Assembly: GCA_902168185.1 (NCBI GenBank)
Contig: CABHOV010000067.1
Location: 1-64,000 of the forward strand
Length of the DNA stretch: 64,000 nt
Direction of reading: 5' to 3'
From: an uncultured Bacteroides sp.
GTDB taxonomy: Bacteria > Bacteroidota > Bacteroidia > Cytophagales > Cyclobacteriaceae
Translations under genes and position numbers: made by a program
Notes under the pieces: model-generated
Seen by the model: only the letters and a program-made list of their open reading frames with translations
Database searches by the model: none
Told to the model about the DNA's origin: nothing
Shown: piece after piece, positions 8,574 to 17,661 of the stretch
Position numbering within the stretch: position 1 is the stretch's first letter
Layout: every line of letters starts with the position of its first letter

Positions 8574-9464
8574 TTACTGATTGATCTTGGTTATTATTCC
8601 CGGGATCAGCTTATCGATAATCAACAGGAAGAAGAAAGCAAATATACTCGCTGTCGCAGCAATCGCCACAAACAAAAGGTAGTATTGTACACTCCACTCA
8701 AAGGCTACCTTTATCCGATGTAGTGTACTTACTTTTATATCCCTTCCTTCGTGCAACGAAAACCGAATCGTACAGAATTCATTCTCTGCATCGAAGTCTC
8801 CAAGCAAAACTCCCAGGCCTTGAAGCTCTTGTTCAATCTCAAGAATGCGATTCTGAAGATTAATATACTCTTCAATCCTTCCGCTTTGTTTCTTGATATC
8901 TAACAATGATTGACGCGTAATCTCAAGCGAAGCTTTCTTCGCATTCAGGTTTTTGAATTCATTTGTCTTATCGATTTTTGTGATCTCTTTAGAGCGTATA
9001 GTACCGATCTTTAAAAGAGCCGAATACGATGAATCAAACTTTGCAGGAGGTATACCAATCAACAAGTGAAGCGATCTGCTGCCACGTTGTCCGGAGTTCT
9101 CTTCATATTGAATTATACCGTTTTCGTTTTTGATATGATCGCGCAATTTTTTCTCGTCATCATCAAACTTTGACGACTTGGCTTTTATAGTTGCAGTCTT
9201 CTCGTATTTCTGGTTAACATCAAATTCTTGTGCCTGACCCTGATTGGACTGTCCACTTGATTCAACCTTAAATCTGTATTTATCGCTGGCGTAGTTTCGC
9301 TTTACCTCCTCCAGGCTTGAGAAAAAATCGGAAAAATTTTCCTCTCGTACTTCCGACAACCCTGTGGAATATCCATATATAAAACGAAACAGGAATAGTA
9401 CTACGAAGCCGATTAGTAGCACTGAAATTGTACGAAGCACGCGCTTCTTGAAAATGATTTTCAT
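8574..9464 (-). CDS. DUF4349 membrane protein
   Basis: A 296-residue protein with one transmembrane helix near the N-terminus (about 11-30), a long extracytoplasmic part, and a second helix near the C-terminus (about 262-285). The middle has beta-rich segments followed by a coiled coil (about 170-215, including RIEEYINLQNRILEIEQEL), the pattern of the DUF4349 family. The function is unknown; members are often lipoproteins, but here the N-terminus is a membrane anchor without a lipobox Cys. It lies in the lipB operon with 24 bp before it and 10 bp after it. Confidence 0.75.
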   Translation of the reverse strand: MKIIFKKRVLRTISVLLIGFVVLFLFRFIYGYSTGLSEVREENFSDFFSSLEEVKRNYASDKYRFKVESSGQSNQGQAQEFDVNQKYEKTATIKAKSSKFDDDEKKLRDHIKNENGIIQYEENSGQRGSRSLHLLIGIPPAKFDSSYSALLKIGTIRSKEITKIDKTNEFKNLNAKKASLEITRQSLLDIKKQSGRIEEYINLQNRILEIEQELQGLGVLLGDFDAENEFCTIRFSLHEGRDIKVSTLHRIKVAFEWSVQYYLLFVAIAATASIFAFFFLLIIDKLIPGIITKINQ

Positions 9465-9488
9465 GTATAGAGATGTTGATACTTCAGC

Positions 9489-9893
9489 TTAAGAATGCAA
9501 TACGCCCTCCATCTCCAGTTCCTTTATAAACGTTATGTTCTCTTCACGGATCGTGTCAGGTACAAATACAAAACGCTTATCAAAAATCTGCCTGCCTATA
9601 TAATAGCTCACCCAGTACTCGTTGTTGAGATGAAAAACAGACGGATCAATCGGTTCAATTAATACAGCACTGTTCTCGGCAATTGTATCGAGGTAATGGC
9701 GAAGTATAGATGTACGTTGTTGCTCTCCGTCTTTCTCTCCATATCCTTTACTTGCTACCAATGTATTCTCGATCGGGAAATCATTGTTGTTGATGAGATA
9801 TACTTTCCATTCATCCTGTAGCCCTATATCTCTCTTACGTGCAACCGCAAGGGTCACATTCTTTACTTCGGGTTTTTCAATGTCCTTCATCAT
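9489..9893 (-). CDS. Conserved hypothetical protein in the lipB operon
   Basis: A 134-residue soluble protein with no recognised domain, mixed alpha/beta, with a segment NEYWVSYYIGRQIFDKRFVF. The ATG at 9891-9893 overlaps the lipB stop as ATGA, a classical coupled start; a GTG at 9899 and an ATG at 9890 are alternatives. The tight coupling suggests co-translation with lipB but does not show a role in lipoylation. Confidence 0.65.
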   Translation of the reverse strand: MMKDIEKPEVKNVTLAVARKRDIGLQDEWKVYLINNNDFPIENTLVASKGYGEKDGEQQRTSILRHYLDTIAENSAVLIEPIDPSVFHLNNEYWVSYYIGRQIFDKRFVFVPDTIREENITFIKELEMEGVLHS

Positions 9894-10606
9894 AGCCACT
9901 CCATATCAAACTGTTCGCGAAACTTTTCCTTCAGGATTTCCTCTGCTTCATGGATATCGACTTTTCTGCCAAGCTCTTTTTCCAGCGAAGTCACCGCTTT
10001 ATCCTGAATACCACACGGTACGATGTAAGCGAAATATCGCAAGTCTGGATTAATGTTAAAAGCAAAACCGTGCATCGTTACCCAGCGACTGGTTTTCACA
10101 CCAAGAGCGCAGATTTTGCGAGCCTTCTTTTCATTTTCAAAATCGATCCATACACCGGTAAGTCCTGAAATCCTTCCGGCTTCTATTTTATATTCCTCCA
10201 GCGTTTGAATAACAGATTCCTCCATCAAACGCATATACTTATGAATGTCTGTGAAGAAATTTTCAAGATCGAGTATAGGATACCCAACAATCTGTCCCGG
10301 TCCATGATACGTTATATCGCCTCCGCGATTTATATGATGATACGTGGCATGCACGGCATTCAATTCTTCTTTCGAGATGATGAGATTTTTTTCGTCTCCA
10401 CTTTTTCCCAACGTAAACACGTGAGGATGCTCGCAGAAGAGTAGATAATTGTCGGTGACTTTTTGCTGATCAACCGGGAGGTTTCTGTTTCCGGTTTTTA
10501 TTGCAATGGTCTTTTCGAACAATGAAACCTGATAGTCCCACGCCTCCTGATAATCCTTTAGATCAAGATCTATAAACTTTACTTTTCTATTCGGCAGACT
10601 GTTCAT
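9890..10606 (-). CDS. lipB: Octanoyl-[acyl carrier protein]:protein octanoyltransferase LipB
   Basis: A 238-residue enzyme that moves octanoyl groups from acyl carrier protein onto lipoyl domains, the first step of de novo lipoate assembly. Signatures: HVFTLGKSGDEKNLI (62-76), RGGDITYHGPGQIVGYP (94-110), the catalytic Lys164 in KICALGVK and the catalytic Cys198 in IVPCGI. Length is normal. Its start overlaps the end of the upstream membrane-protein gene by 20 bp and its stop overlaps the next gene by 4 bp, so it sits in the middle of a compact operon. lipA is not in the window. Confidence 0.95.
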   Translation of the reverse strand: MNSLPNRKVKFIDLDLKDYQEAWDYQVSLFEKTIAIKTGNRNLPVDQQKVTDNYLLFCEHPHVFTLGKSGDEKNLIISKEELNAVHATYHHINRGGDITYHGPGQIVGYPILDLENFFTDIHKYMRLMEESVIQTLEEYKIEAGRISGLTGVWIDFENEKKARKICALGVKTSRWVTMHGFAFNINPDLRYFAYIVPCGIQDKAVTSLEKELGRKVDIHEAEEILKEKFREQFDMEWL

Positions 10607-11384
10607 TCGTGTTTACTTCATCTTCAAGTATATTCGACCATACGTGATAGGTAATATTCAGATTCAGGATCTCGCTATACATAATCACAAACAGATCGCC
10701 TGGCATGGAATAATAACGTTCGTCCAGGTAACGCTCGAGGTAGCCTACGTTTCGTTCGTTGCGTGTAAGGTCATCCTGCATTTTTCTTCGGTACACTTGT
10801 GACAGATATATTCTGTCAAGGCCGTTGTCTTTTGAAAGAAAATAATCTTCAAGTGTCCCGCTATATACCAACGGGCCTTCGCCTGTTTGCATCAAAACAT
10901 CTACTTGTATAAGGTCAATATTTTTGGATTCTCCCGGCTTTTCCAAATCCAATATCTCGCCACTGAATAAATAGTACCATTCATTGTTGAGTCGGAGAAA
11001 GGGGTACTTCAAATCGAATCTGAACAGGCGCACTATATATCGCGTTAACAATCCTAACGCAACCGATGTGGCAATCATGCTGATCAGATATAGCAGGAAA
11101 GAAAAAATACTTTTACGAATAATCTCGAAATTGATAGCACCGCTAGACTCTGTGATGATCTGGTAGATCAATTCTAACTTGATCTGATAAGCCGTAAGGT
11201 GTTCGATGATGACAATGCCTGCGAGCTGGAAGAAAAGTGCCGGAAGAATGGCCCAGAAAATTTCATCGACAGCGGAGATTTTAAAAGACTGCTTGCTATA
11301 GGTTCCGTGTAAATAGGAGTATCGGAAAGCAAGGCCTGGAATGATGAGGATAAAAAGAAAAATTGAACCAAGAATCAGATTCAT
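10587..11384 (-). CDS. Membrane protein of unknown function upstream of lipB
   Basis: A 265-residue protein with hydrophobic helices at about 1-20, 45-64 and 90-116, then a hydrophilic C-terminal half (about 125-265). The soluble part has a segment resembling a small beta-barrel (LIQVDVLMQTGEGPLVYSG), which could carry an SH3-like or DUF6338-like fold, but I cannot confirm a family. It overlaps lipB by 20 bp and follows the small 63-residue gene by 24 bp. Confidence 0.7.
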   Translation of the reverse strand: MNLILGSIFLFILIIPGLAFRYSYLHGTYSKQSFKISAVDEIFWAILPALFFQLAGIVIIEHLTAYQIKLELIYQIITESSGAINFEIIRKSIFSFLLYLISMIATSVALGLLTRYIVRLFRFDLKYPFLRLNNEWYYLFSGEILDLEKPGESKNIDLIQVDVLMQTGEGPLVYSGTLEDYFLSKDNGLDRIYLSQVYRRKMQDDLTRNERNVGYLERYLDERYYSMPGDLFVIMYSEILNLNITYHVWSNILEDEVNTNEQSAE

Positions 11385-11408
11385 GCATAATCCTCCGAAA
11401 GAGTTTCC

Positions 11409-11600
11409 CTATTTTTTATCAAACGCTTTAAGCCTGACGAGTTTTAATTCTTCCCCGTCAACTTTAATAGTGGGCCTTTCATCCTCCGAAATCATGGAAC
11501 GCTCCACAAGACGATCCGCAATGATGGCTAACATAAGCTGTTTTGCTAACTGCGGATTATCGAGGATCTTCCGTGTTCGCTTACTGATTGGTGCTTTCAT
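11409..11600 (-). CDS. Small hypothetical protein (63 residues)
   Basis: The ATG at 11598-11600 gives MKAPISKRTRKILDNPQL, a basic, mostly helical protein of 63 residues ending KLVRLKAFDKK. The frame extends upstream to 11651, but those 17 codons look unlike protein and only fill the gap to the isomerase gene, so the shorter start is preferred. It is the second gene of the lipB operon. Basic charge and size would suit a nucleic-acid or ribosome-associated protein, but no function can be assigned. Confidence 0.6.
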   Translation of the reverse strand: MKAPISKRTRKILDNPQLAKQLMLAIIADRLVERSMISEDERPTIKVDGEELKLVRLKAFDKK

Positions 11601-11654
11601 AGCGTTACCATATTGGTTTCTTAAAGTTACAACGAAACAACCTGAAAACAAGTT

Positions 11655-12662
11655 CTACTTTTGTTTATCTAATTCGGTACGAAGGTATAGTATAGAATCA
11701 TTTGCTTCCGGTTCCACACCGTTCTCCTTCGCCAGGTAATAGGAGATCCAGTCGGTAAGGTGTATAAGATAATAGTATTGCTCCAGGAGTGATGCGCCTT
11801 CACCTATAATGTCAATCACCGGTTTCGAGTTCTTCTCAAACAGATCGCGGCTGATTTCCATCCGCTTTTCTACACGTTCATGATCATGGTCGGAATATAG
11901 GTATACCGCCTGCAGCATCGGCATCAGCGCCTCGGGGTAGCACCACCCTGCAATTTCGTTATGGTTTATTTCAGGAAAGGTATTGGTGTGTGCCAGTTGC
12001 TTGGCGTTTTCGTTTAGCTGTTGCTGAAATCTTAGTGCCATGGCATAAAGCCGGTTATCGCAATAGATGACAGGAAGTTTTCCTTTCAGCTTTTTAGCGA
12101 TCAGCTCGGCCTCGGATTGAATTCCTTTTTCCCCTCGATCCAAAAATTCAATGGCATTTTCGGTTTCTTTTATAAAAGCGGCACCAATCAGATTGGTATG
12201 ATATAGCACATATAGCAGTGCAATCATGGTATAGGAAAGCATCGCTCGCGGACTTTCGGAACCAGAAGGAAGCTGTATATATTGAAGATTGTATTCGCGA
12301 CAGATATCCAACAGTTTGCCGCCTGATGCAATGGCTATAACCTGCGCACGCTTCAGCAGAGCTTTATGCAGGGCCGAAACAGTTTCTTCTGCATTGCCGC
12401 TATAGGAGCAGGCTATAAATAATGTATGCGGACTAACAAACTGTGGAATGTTATAGGTTTTGCAAACAGTGATGGGAATAGGAATGCGGCCGAAAGTAAG
12501 CGACTCTACCAGGTTGGCTCCTATACCGGATGAGCCCATACCCGCAATAACGACATTGCGTATATCACTGCCGGGCCGATCGAGGTCAAGGGACTGGCCG
12601 ATCTTCAAAGCATCTGACAACTGGCGGGTGAAGCCATCAATGTATTTTTTTGTAGTAGACAT
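11655..12662 (-). CDS. Bifunctional phosphoglucose/phosphomannose isomerase
   Basis: A 335-residue isomerase that interconverts glucose 6-phosphate or mannose 6-phosphate with fructose 6-phosphate. It has the two SIS sugar-isomerase halves: GMGSSGIGANLVES near the start, then ACSYSGNAEETVSAL, and the family-specific region INHNEIAGW, which carries the Glu/His catalytic residues. It ends with the typical KENGVEPEANDS helix. The ATG at 12662 is used; a TTG at 12683 would add seven residues upstream of it and inside the promoter. It is the first gene of the lipB operon and has a good -7 element before it. Confidence 0.9.
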   Translation of the reverse strand: MSTTKKYIDGFTRQLSDALKIGQSLDLDRPGSDIRNVVIAGMGSSGIGANLVESLTFGRIPIPITVCKTYNIPQFVSPHTLFIACSYSGNAEETVSALHKALLKRAQVIAIASGGKLLDICREYNLQYIQLPSGSESPRAMLSYTMIALLYVLYHTNLIGAAFIKETENAIEFLDRGEKGIQSEAELIAKKLKGKLPVIYCDNRLYAMALRFQQQLNENAKQLAHTNTFPEINHNEIAGWCYPEALMPMLQAVYLYSDHDHERVEKRMEISRDLFEKNSKPVIDIIGEGASLLEQYYYLIHLTDWISYYLAKENGVEPEANDSILYLRTELDKQK

Positions 12663-12680
12663 AGTTCGTAATTTCGTTTT

Positions 12681-12688
12681 CAAAGATA
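12681..12688 (-). promoter_or_regulatory. Candidate -7 element of the lipB operon
   Basis: Minus strand reads TATCTTTG, an exact form of TAnnTTTG, 18 bp before the ATG at 12662. It also argues against the TTG start at 12683. The matching -33 box is not obvious. Confidence 0.5.
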
Positions 12689-12781
12689 CGATATATCTAA
12701 AGTTACTGCGATAGGGGCTTCATAAAAAGTGCTTCGCGGTGATGGTCGAAAGGATACGTTAACTAAATACGATCAAACGTT

Positions 12782-13129
12782 GTGGACAAAATTACTATTG
12801 GGAAAAAGGGCGAGCAGCTCGCAGCCAGTTTTTTAATGAAGAAGGGTTTTGAAATCGTTATGCGCAATTACCGGTTCAAGCATGCTGAGATCGATTTGAT
12901 TATCAGGCGCGATGACTGGTTGATTTTCGTTGAAGTGAAGGCGAGAAGCTCTACAGATTTTGGCGAGCCCGAAGAATTTGTTGACGCCCGGAAAGTAAAC
13001 AAGATGTATGAGGCTGCCGAAGAGTATATCTACGCCACAGACTGGCAAGGACATATTCGGTTTGATATAGTGTCCGTGAAGCTGGGGGCAGAACCTGTTA
13101 TCGAAATTTTCGAGGATGCTATTAATTGA
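12782..13129 (+). CDS. YraN/UPF0102-family endonuclease-like protein
   Basis: A 115-residue protein with the restriction-endonuclease-like fold of the UPF0102 family. Key residues are visible: GKKGEQLAASFL (Glu), NYRFKHAEIDLI (the E-x-D of the active site) and IFVEVKARS (the E-x-K). It probably acts in DNA repair or processing next to Holliday-junction resolvase relatives; the reaction is not well defined. The start is a GTG, chosen because the family begins right before GxxGE and no ATG precedes it. It is a single gene facing dsbD, with a shared terminator between. Confidence 0.88.
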   Translation: MDKITIGKKGEQLAASFLMKKGFEIVMRNYRFKHAEIDLIIRRDDWLIFVEVKARSSTDFGEPEEFVDARKVNKMYEAAEEYIYATDWQGHIRFDIVSVKLGAEPVIEIFEDAIN

Positions 13130-13143
13130 AGGTTCTCCTTAGA

Positions 13144-13199
13144 TTCAGATTAAACGCAGATCTTAAAATGAATTTAAAATCTGCGTCCAGCAATCTGAA
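13144..13199. terminator. Long hairpin, probably a two-way terminator between yraN and dsbD
   Basis: The inner arms 13155-13167 and 13173-13185 (CGCAGATCTTAAA against TTTAAAATCTGCG) pair at 12 of 13 positions around a 5-base loop. The outer arms TTCAGATT and AATCTGAA extend it. It lies exactly between the two converging stop codons. There is no clean T run, so the call rests on symmetry and position. Confidence 0.6.
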
Positions 13200-13200
13200 C

Positions 13201-15300
13201 TTAATAAAGCTCTTTGAATTTCTTTTTGCCCTCATCTAAAAATTTGAGGAAGCCTTCTACACTTTTGTCGTAACCATAAGGAGAAACAAGTACGCGCTCA
13301 TCTTTTCCAACCAATACATAGAATGGCTGCGCATTATTGTTGAGGTTGGCGATTTGAAGATCTGCATTTTGTTTACCGATCGTTTTCTTCACCTTACTAT
13401 CATACTTGGAAGTATACCATTCTGATTCGGGTAGCTCTGTTTTATCATCTACATATAGGGCTACCACTATAAATTCGTTTTTCAATTTATCGAGCACTTG
13501 TGGATCAGACCACACTACGGCTTCCATCTCGCGACAGTTTGTACAGCCATGGCCCGTGAAGTCGATGAACACAGGCTTGTTCTGCTGACGTGCGCAAAGC
13601 AATGCTTGTTCGTAATCAAAGTATCCGTTTATACCATGTGGCAAATGCAGGAAGTCTCCATACTTCGGTTCGTCACAAATTTGATTAGGCTTCGCGTTGC
13701 GCGTTGCTGCGATCAAATCAAAGTCATGGGTAGACATGGGTGGCAAGTAGCCGGCAAGTGCCTTCAATGGCGCACCCCACATACCTGGCATGATATATAC
13801 TACAAATGTAAATGCGATGGCAGCAAACGTCAGTCGAATAATACTTACGCGTTTATCTTCTGCATCTTTACCTGTATCGCCTGGCAAACGAAATCCTTTC
13901 ATCAGATATACTCCAATGAGCAATACAATCACAATCCAGATGGCAATGTTAACTTCACGATCCAGAATTCCCCAATGAAACGCCTGATCAGCGATACTCA
14001 GGAATTTGAATGCCAGTGCTATCTCTATAAATCCAAGCACTACTTTCACAGCATTCAGCCAGCCGCCTGATTTCGGCATGGAGCTTAACCATCCCGGAAA
14101 GAAAGCGAACAACGTAAAGGGTATAGCAAACGCTAAGGAGAAGGCAAACATTCCGACAATCGGTTTTAAAAATTCGCCACCTGCAGATGAAACAAGAATG
14201 CTTCCCACCAACGGACCGGTGCATGAAAATGAAACGAGCACCAATGTAAACGCCATGAAGAACACACCAATCAATCCGCCTTTCTCAGATTGCTGATCCA
14301 CTTTATTAATGAATGTTCCCGGCAGTGTAATTTCAAACAAGCCTAGGAAGGAAAGTCCGAAGACTATAAATACAATAAAGAAGATCAGGTTTGGAAGCCA
14401 TTCCGTTGAAAGATGGTTTGCTGTTTCTGGTCCCATGAGCGGAGCTATAGCAGCACCGATCAAAGTATAGATGATAATGATTGAAAGTCCGTAGATCAAC
14501 GCCAGGAATTTTGAGCGCCCATGCGTAAAGAAACTAACGGTCATCGGTATCATTGGAAAAACACAAGGCGTTAACAACGCGGCAAGGCCGGCAACAAATG
14601 CTAACAGAAAAAATCCGAGGAAAGAATTCTTAGCGGGATCTTCCTTCACCAACGTAGTGTCTAATGTGGGACCTTTCGTGGCTCCGTATACTTTATCCTC
14701 CGTTTTTATAGTTGCTATTTCCTTCGTTGTATCAACAGCAGATATAGCTGGAATTACTTTTTCATCTTTCTGTTTTTCGACCTCAACATCTGGTTTTACT
14801 TCTTCTGTTTTCTTTGCAACGATCGCTTTGCCTTCAACTTTTATAGGACCAAACAGAAGATCGCCATCGAACAATACACATTTACCTTCTACTTCCGAGC
14901 AAACTTGTCCCTCATAGGTTCCTTTTATTACTAATGTGGGTGATAGTATTTTTATCTTCTGTCTGAATTCACCACTTCCTTCAAATATCCTTACGTCACA
15001 GTCAAATATTTTATCATGTTTTGTTTTGTCTTGAATCGCTACCAACGAACCAACCAATTCAAAGCTTGGATCCTTTTCGAATGTAACAGACATAGGGACT
15101 GGGCCACAATCCGGATCAAAGTCAACCGAATAGATATACCAGTTTTTATTAATAGATGCGTTAAAGACCAGCTCGACAACATCGCCTACATTATAAGTCT
15201 TGGCAGGAGTCTCTGCGGTAAGTTTTGCAGGTTGAAGAACTTGAGCGTAACCTGCAACAGTTGTTACCAGGAGGAGACTGAAAAGGATTCGTTTTAGCAT
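13201..15300 (-). CDS. dsbD: DsbD-type thiol:disulfide interchange protein
   Basis: A 699-residue inner-membrane protein that passes electrons from cytoplasmic thioredoxin to periplasmic thiol proteins. Parts in order: signal peptide about 1-19; periplasmic DsbD N-domain about 20-160; a Lys/Glu/Val-rich linker about 160-220; eight or so membrane helices about 225-525 carrying the paired cysteines in LTPCVFPM and FSCTGPL; and a C-terminal thioredoxin domain with GHGCTNC (Cys586, Cys589). All three redox pairs expected of DsbD are accounted for. It is transcribed alone. Two other thioredoxin-fold proteins encoded at 40.7-41.8 kb are plausible clients, which is inference. Confidence 0.92.
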   Translation of the reverse strand: MLKRILFSLLLVTTVAGYAQVLQPAKLTAETPAKTYNVGDVVELVFNASINKNWYIYSVDFDPDCGPVPMSVTFEKDPSFELVGSLVAIQDKTKHDKIFDCDVRIFEGSGEFRQKIKILSPTLVIKGTYEGQVCSEVEGKCVLFDGDLLFGPIKVEGKAIVAKKTEEVKPDVEVEKQKDEKVIPAISAVDTTKEIATIKTEDKVYGATKGPTLDTTLVKEDPAKNSFLGFFLLAFVAGLAALLTPCVFPMIPMTVSFFTHGRSKFLALIYGLSIIIIYTLIGAAIAPLMGPETANHLSTEWLPNLIFFIVFIVFGLSFLGLFEITLPGTFINKVDQQSEKGGLIGVFFMAFTLVLVSFSCTGPLVGSILVSSAGGEFLKPIVGMFAFSLAFAIPFTLFAFFPGWLSSMPKSGGWLNAVKVVLGFIEIALAFKFLSIADQAFHWGILDREVNIAIWIVIVLLIGVYLMKGFRLPGDTGKDAEDKRVSIIRLTFAAIAFTFVVYIMPGMWGAPLKALAGYLPPMSTHDFDLIAATRNAKPNQICDEPKYGDFLHLPHGINGYFDYEQALLCARQQNKPVFIDFTGHGCTNCREMEAVVWSDPQVLDKLKNEFIVVALYVDDKTELPESEWYTSKYDSKVKKTIGKQNADLQIANLNNNAQPFYVLVGKDERVLVSPYGYDKSVEGFLKFLDEGKKKFKELY

Positions 15301-15414
15301 GTATCAAAAATTCAAGCGCTAAAATAACGAACTCCCTTTCAAAAAAGTTGACGCTTCACATGAAAGGTATTACAAGCGACAAAAATCGACAGGCTTTAAC
15401 ATAAATTAACAGAT

Positions 15415-16647
15415 TCAGAAATCAACTTCTACCTGGCCTTTCAGCAGGTCCTCGAATGTTTCACGCTCGCGAATCAATTTTGCTTCGCCATTTATTATGA
15501 GGACTTCTGCAGGTTTGGGACGCGAGTTATAGTTTGAGGCCATAGAAAATCCATAGGCACCAGCATTTTTGAATGCCAGGATGTCGCCTTCGCGGACTTC
15601 ATTCAATTCACGATCACTTCCAAATGTATCGGTCTCGCAGATATACCCCACCACAGTATATTTATCCACTGGTGCAGTAGGGTTTGATATATTTACTATA
15701 TGATGATAGGCATCGTACATCATCGGACGAATCAAATGATTCAAACCGGAGTTTACGCTTACAAAAGTTACTGTAGGAGTAGGCTTTACCACGGTAGCCT
15801 GCACAAGCAATGTACCGGATTCACTCACCAGAAACTTTCCGGGTTCAAGCCAAAGTTCAAGTTTGCGACCATAGCTTTCACAGAATTCGTTGAACGCTTT
15901 TGTAAGTTTATCACCAAGCTCCTGAATATCCGTTTCGATATCACCTTCTTTATATGCTACCTTAAAGCCGCTGCCAAAATCTAAAAACTTCAAGTCCGGA
16001 AAACTCTTTGCAGTTTTAAATAGAACTTCCGCTGTCTTCAAAAAGGCTTCCGTCTCTTTTATATCCGAACCCGTATGAATATGTAGTCCACTAATTCTAA
16101 TATTGAATTTTTTAATCAGATCAAGAATCTCCGACAACTGTAAAACTGAAATCCCGAATTTTGAATTACTGTGGCCTGTCGATATTTTAATATTTCCCCC
16201 GGCCATAATATTCGGATTCAACCGAAGGCCACAAGGATAAGTGTCTTTGAATTTCGCTCCAAACTTTTGCAAGGTTGACAGGTTATCAAGGTTGATAGCG
16301 ATTCCTAATTTCACCGCTTCTTCTATCTCACTGAAATCAACACCACTTGGAGTAAAAGTGATCTCCGCAGGAAGGTATCCGGCACGCAACGCAAGCTGAA
16401 CTTCACCCAGCGAAACTGCCTCCATGCCTACACCGTTCTTTCGCATCAGTTTTAGAATGGAAACATTTGTGAGTGCTTTGGCAGCGTATTTTATTTTTAC
16501 ATCGGATGCTGCATACGCAGATTTCAGTTTTGAAACTTGTGATGTGATCTTTGCACCGTCATATACATATAACGGTGTACCAAACTGGCTTGCAAGTTTA
16601 AGAACATCAATACCTTGAATCGTGTACATTCCCTGTGTAGACTCCAT
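15415..16647 (-). CDS. lysA: Diaminopimelate decarboxylase
   Basis: A 410-residue PLP enzyme that converts meso-diaminopimelate to L-lysine, the last lysine-biosynthesis step. Visible features: the PLP Lys in KYAAKALTN, the strand with HIHTGSDI, EPGKFLVSESGTLL binding the phosphate, and the active-site loop CETDTFGSDREL. The frame is open back to 16824, which would give 469 residues, but the family starts a few residues before GMYTIQGIDV. The ATG at 16647 matches that and has a -7 promoter element 19 bp upstream. The extra 59 residues would be unlike the family. An ATG at 16686 is a second option. Confidence 0.9.
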   Translation of the reverse strand: MESTQGMYTIQGIDVLKLASQFGTPLYVYDGAKITSQVSKLKSAYAASDVKIKYAAKALTNVSILKLMRKNGVGMEAVSLGEVQLALRAGYLPAEITFTPSGVDFSEIEEAVKLGIAINLDNLSTLQKFGAKFKDTYPCGLRLNPNIMAGGNIKISTGHSNSKFGISVLQLSEILDLIKKFNIRISGLHIHTGSDIKETEAFLKTAEVLFKTAKSFPDLKFLDFGSGFKVAYKEGDIETDIQELGDKLTKAFNEFCESYGRKLELWLEPGKFLVSESGTLLVQATVVKPTPTVTFVSVNSGLNHLIRPMMYDAYHHIVNISNPTAPVDKYTVVGYICETDTFGSDRELNEVREGDILAFKNAGAYGFSMASNYNSRPKPAEVLIINGEAKLIRERETFEDLLKGQVEVDF

Positions 16648-16665
16648 GTTAAATTTTAAAGGCCT

Positions 16666-16673
16666 CAAATATA
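16666..16673 (-). promoter_or_regulatory. Candidate -7 element for lysA
   Basis: Minus strand reads TATATTTG (TAnnTTTG) 18 bp before the ATG at 16647. If real, the longer reading frame start at 16824 and the ATG at 16686 would not be transcribed from it. Confidence 0.45.
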
Positions 16674-16841
16674 TATCAGGATTCATTGTATTTCCGGATA
16701 AACCGGATCGATTTGCAGGATTTTTACGTTGCTCTTTATACATTGAAAAAAAATCTATTGCCTGATTCGATTTTAACCTTGAAACGATAAGCTTTTCATT
16801 TTTACTTACTTTATTTAAGTCCATACTAACGTCTACTTCAG

Positions 16842-17621
16842 ATGAAATTATTTTTCAGAGAGTACCTTCCTTCAGATGTCGCTAACGCAAAACAGACCAT
16901 TGTTATTCTTCACGGACTTTTCGGTTCATCCGACAACTGGCTTACACAGGCACGACTTCTATCGAACAATAACTATAAGATTTATACTGTAGACCTCGCC
17001 AATCACGGGCAATCATATCACAACAATACCTTTGATTATCCAACCATGGTGAGTGATTTAAAAGAATTACTGGATGAGTTGAAACTTCAGGAGCCTGTTA
17101 TTCTCGGACATTCCATGGGCGGTAAAACGGCTATGAATTTTGCGCTGGCACATCCCGATGCATTATCAAAATTGATTGTGGTAGACATTGCTCCCCGGTA
17201 TTACGACCTGGAACATTATACGATTGTGAAAGGATTGAATGCTATACCTGTGGACACCATTACATCGCGCAATGAGGCTGATGCTGTTTTAGCAGAGTTC
17301 GTTCCTGAGGTGGATGTACGCCAATTCCTGTTGAAAAATCTTCAACGCAAAACAGAAGGTGGTTTTTCATGGAAGATCAATCTACCGTTGATAACACAAC
17401 AGCTTGGCAACATCGGTGTTGATCTTCAGTTCAATGGAAAATTTGATAAGCCAACGTTATTTATTCGTGGAAGACGATCAAAGTATATATTGGACAGCGA
17501 TCTCAACAGAATTAAAGAAGTGTTTCCACAGGCTACACTGGAAACTATGGAAACCGGTCATTGGGTGCAAGCCGAAAACCCTCAGGAATTCGTTGACCTT
17601 GTTATGAAGTGGGTTCAGTAA
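16842..17621 (+). CDS. Alpha/beta-hydrolase (YbfF-like esterase)
   Basis: A 259-residue cytoplasmic hydrolase. The oxyanion region HGLFGSSDNW (25-34), nucleophile elbow GHSMGGKTAM with Ser, and the C-terminal catalytic His in ETGHWVQAENP are all present. The pattern after the nucleophile (VVDIAPRYY) is typical of YbfF-type acyl-CoA or ester hydrolases. The substrate is unknown. It diverges from lysA and is followed 40 bp later by the DUF3445 gene in the same direction, so the two may be co-transcribed. Confidence 0.88.
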   Translation: MKLFFREYLPSDVANAKQTIVILHGLFGSSDNWLTQARLLSNNNYKIYTVDLANHGQSYHNNTFDYPTMVSDLKELLDELKLQEPVILGHSMGGKTAMNFALAHPDALSKLIVVDIAPRYYDLEHYTIVKGLNAIPVDTITSRNEADAVLAEFVPEVDVRQFLLKNLQRKTEGGFSWKINLPLITQQLGNIGVDLQFNGKFDKPTLFIRGRRSKYILDSDLNRIKEVFPQATLETMETGHWVQAENPQEFVDLVMKWVQ

Positions 17622-17661
17622 CGATGGTATAAATCTTCGGTATAACAATGCGGATCTGGTT

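Noticed and set aside
12782-12791. TGTGGACAAA resembling a DnaA box at the start of yraN
   Set aside because: It has a mismatch to the consensus, is inside a coding start and has no companion boxes.
13498-14070. 190-residue plus-strand frame
   Set aside because: Lies wholly inside dsbD on the other strand and has no family features.
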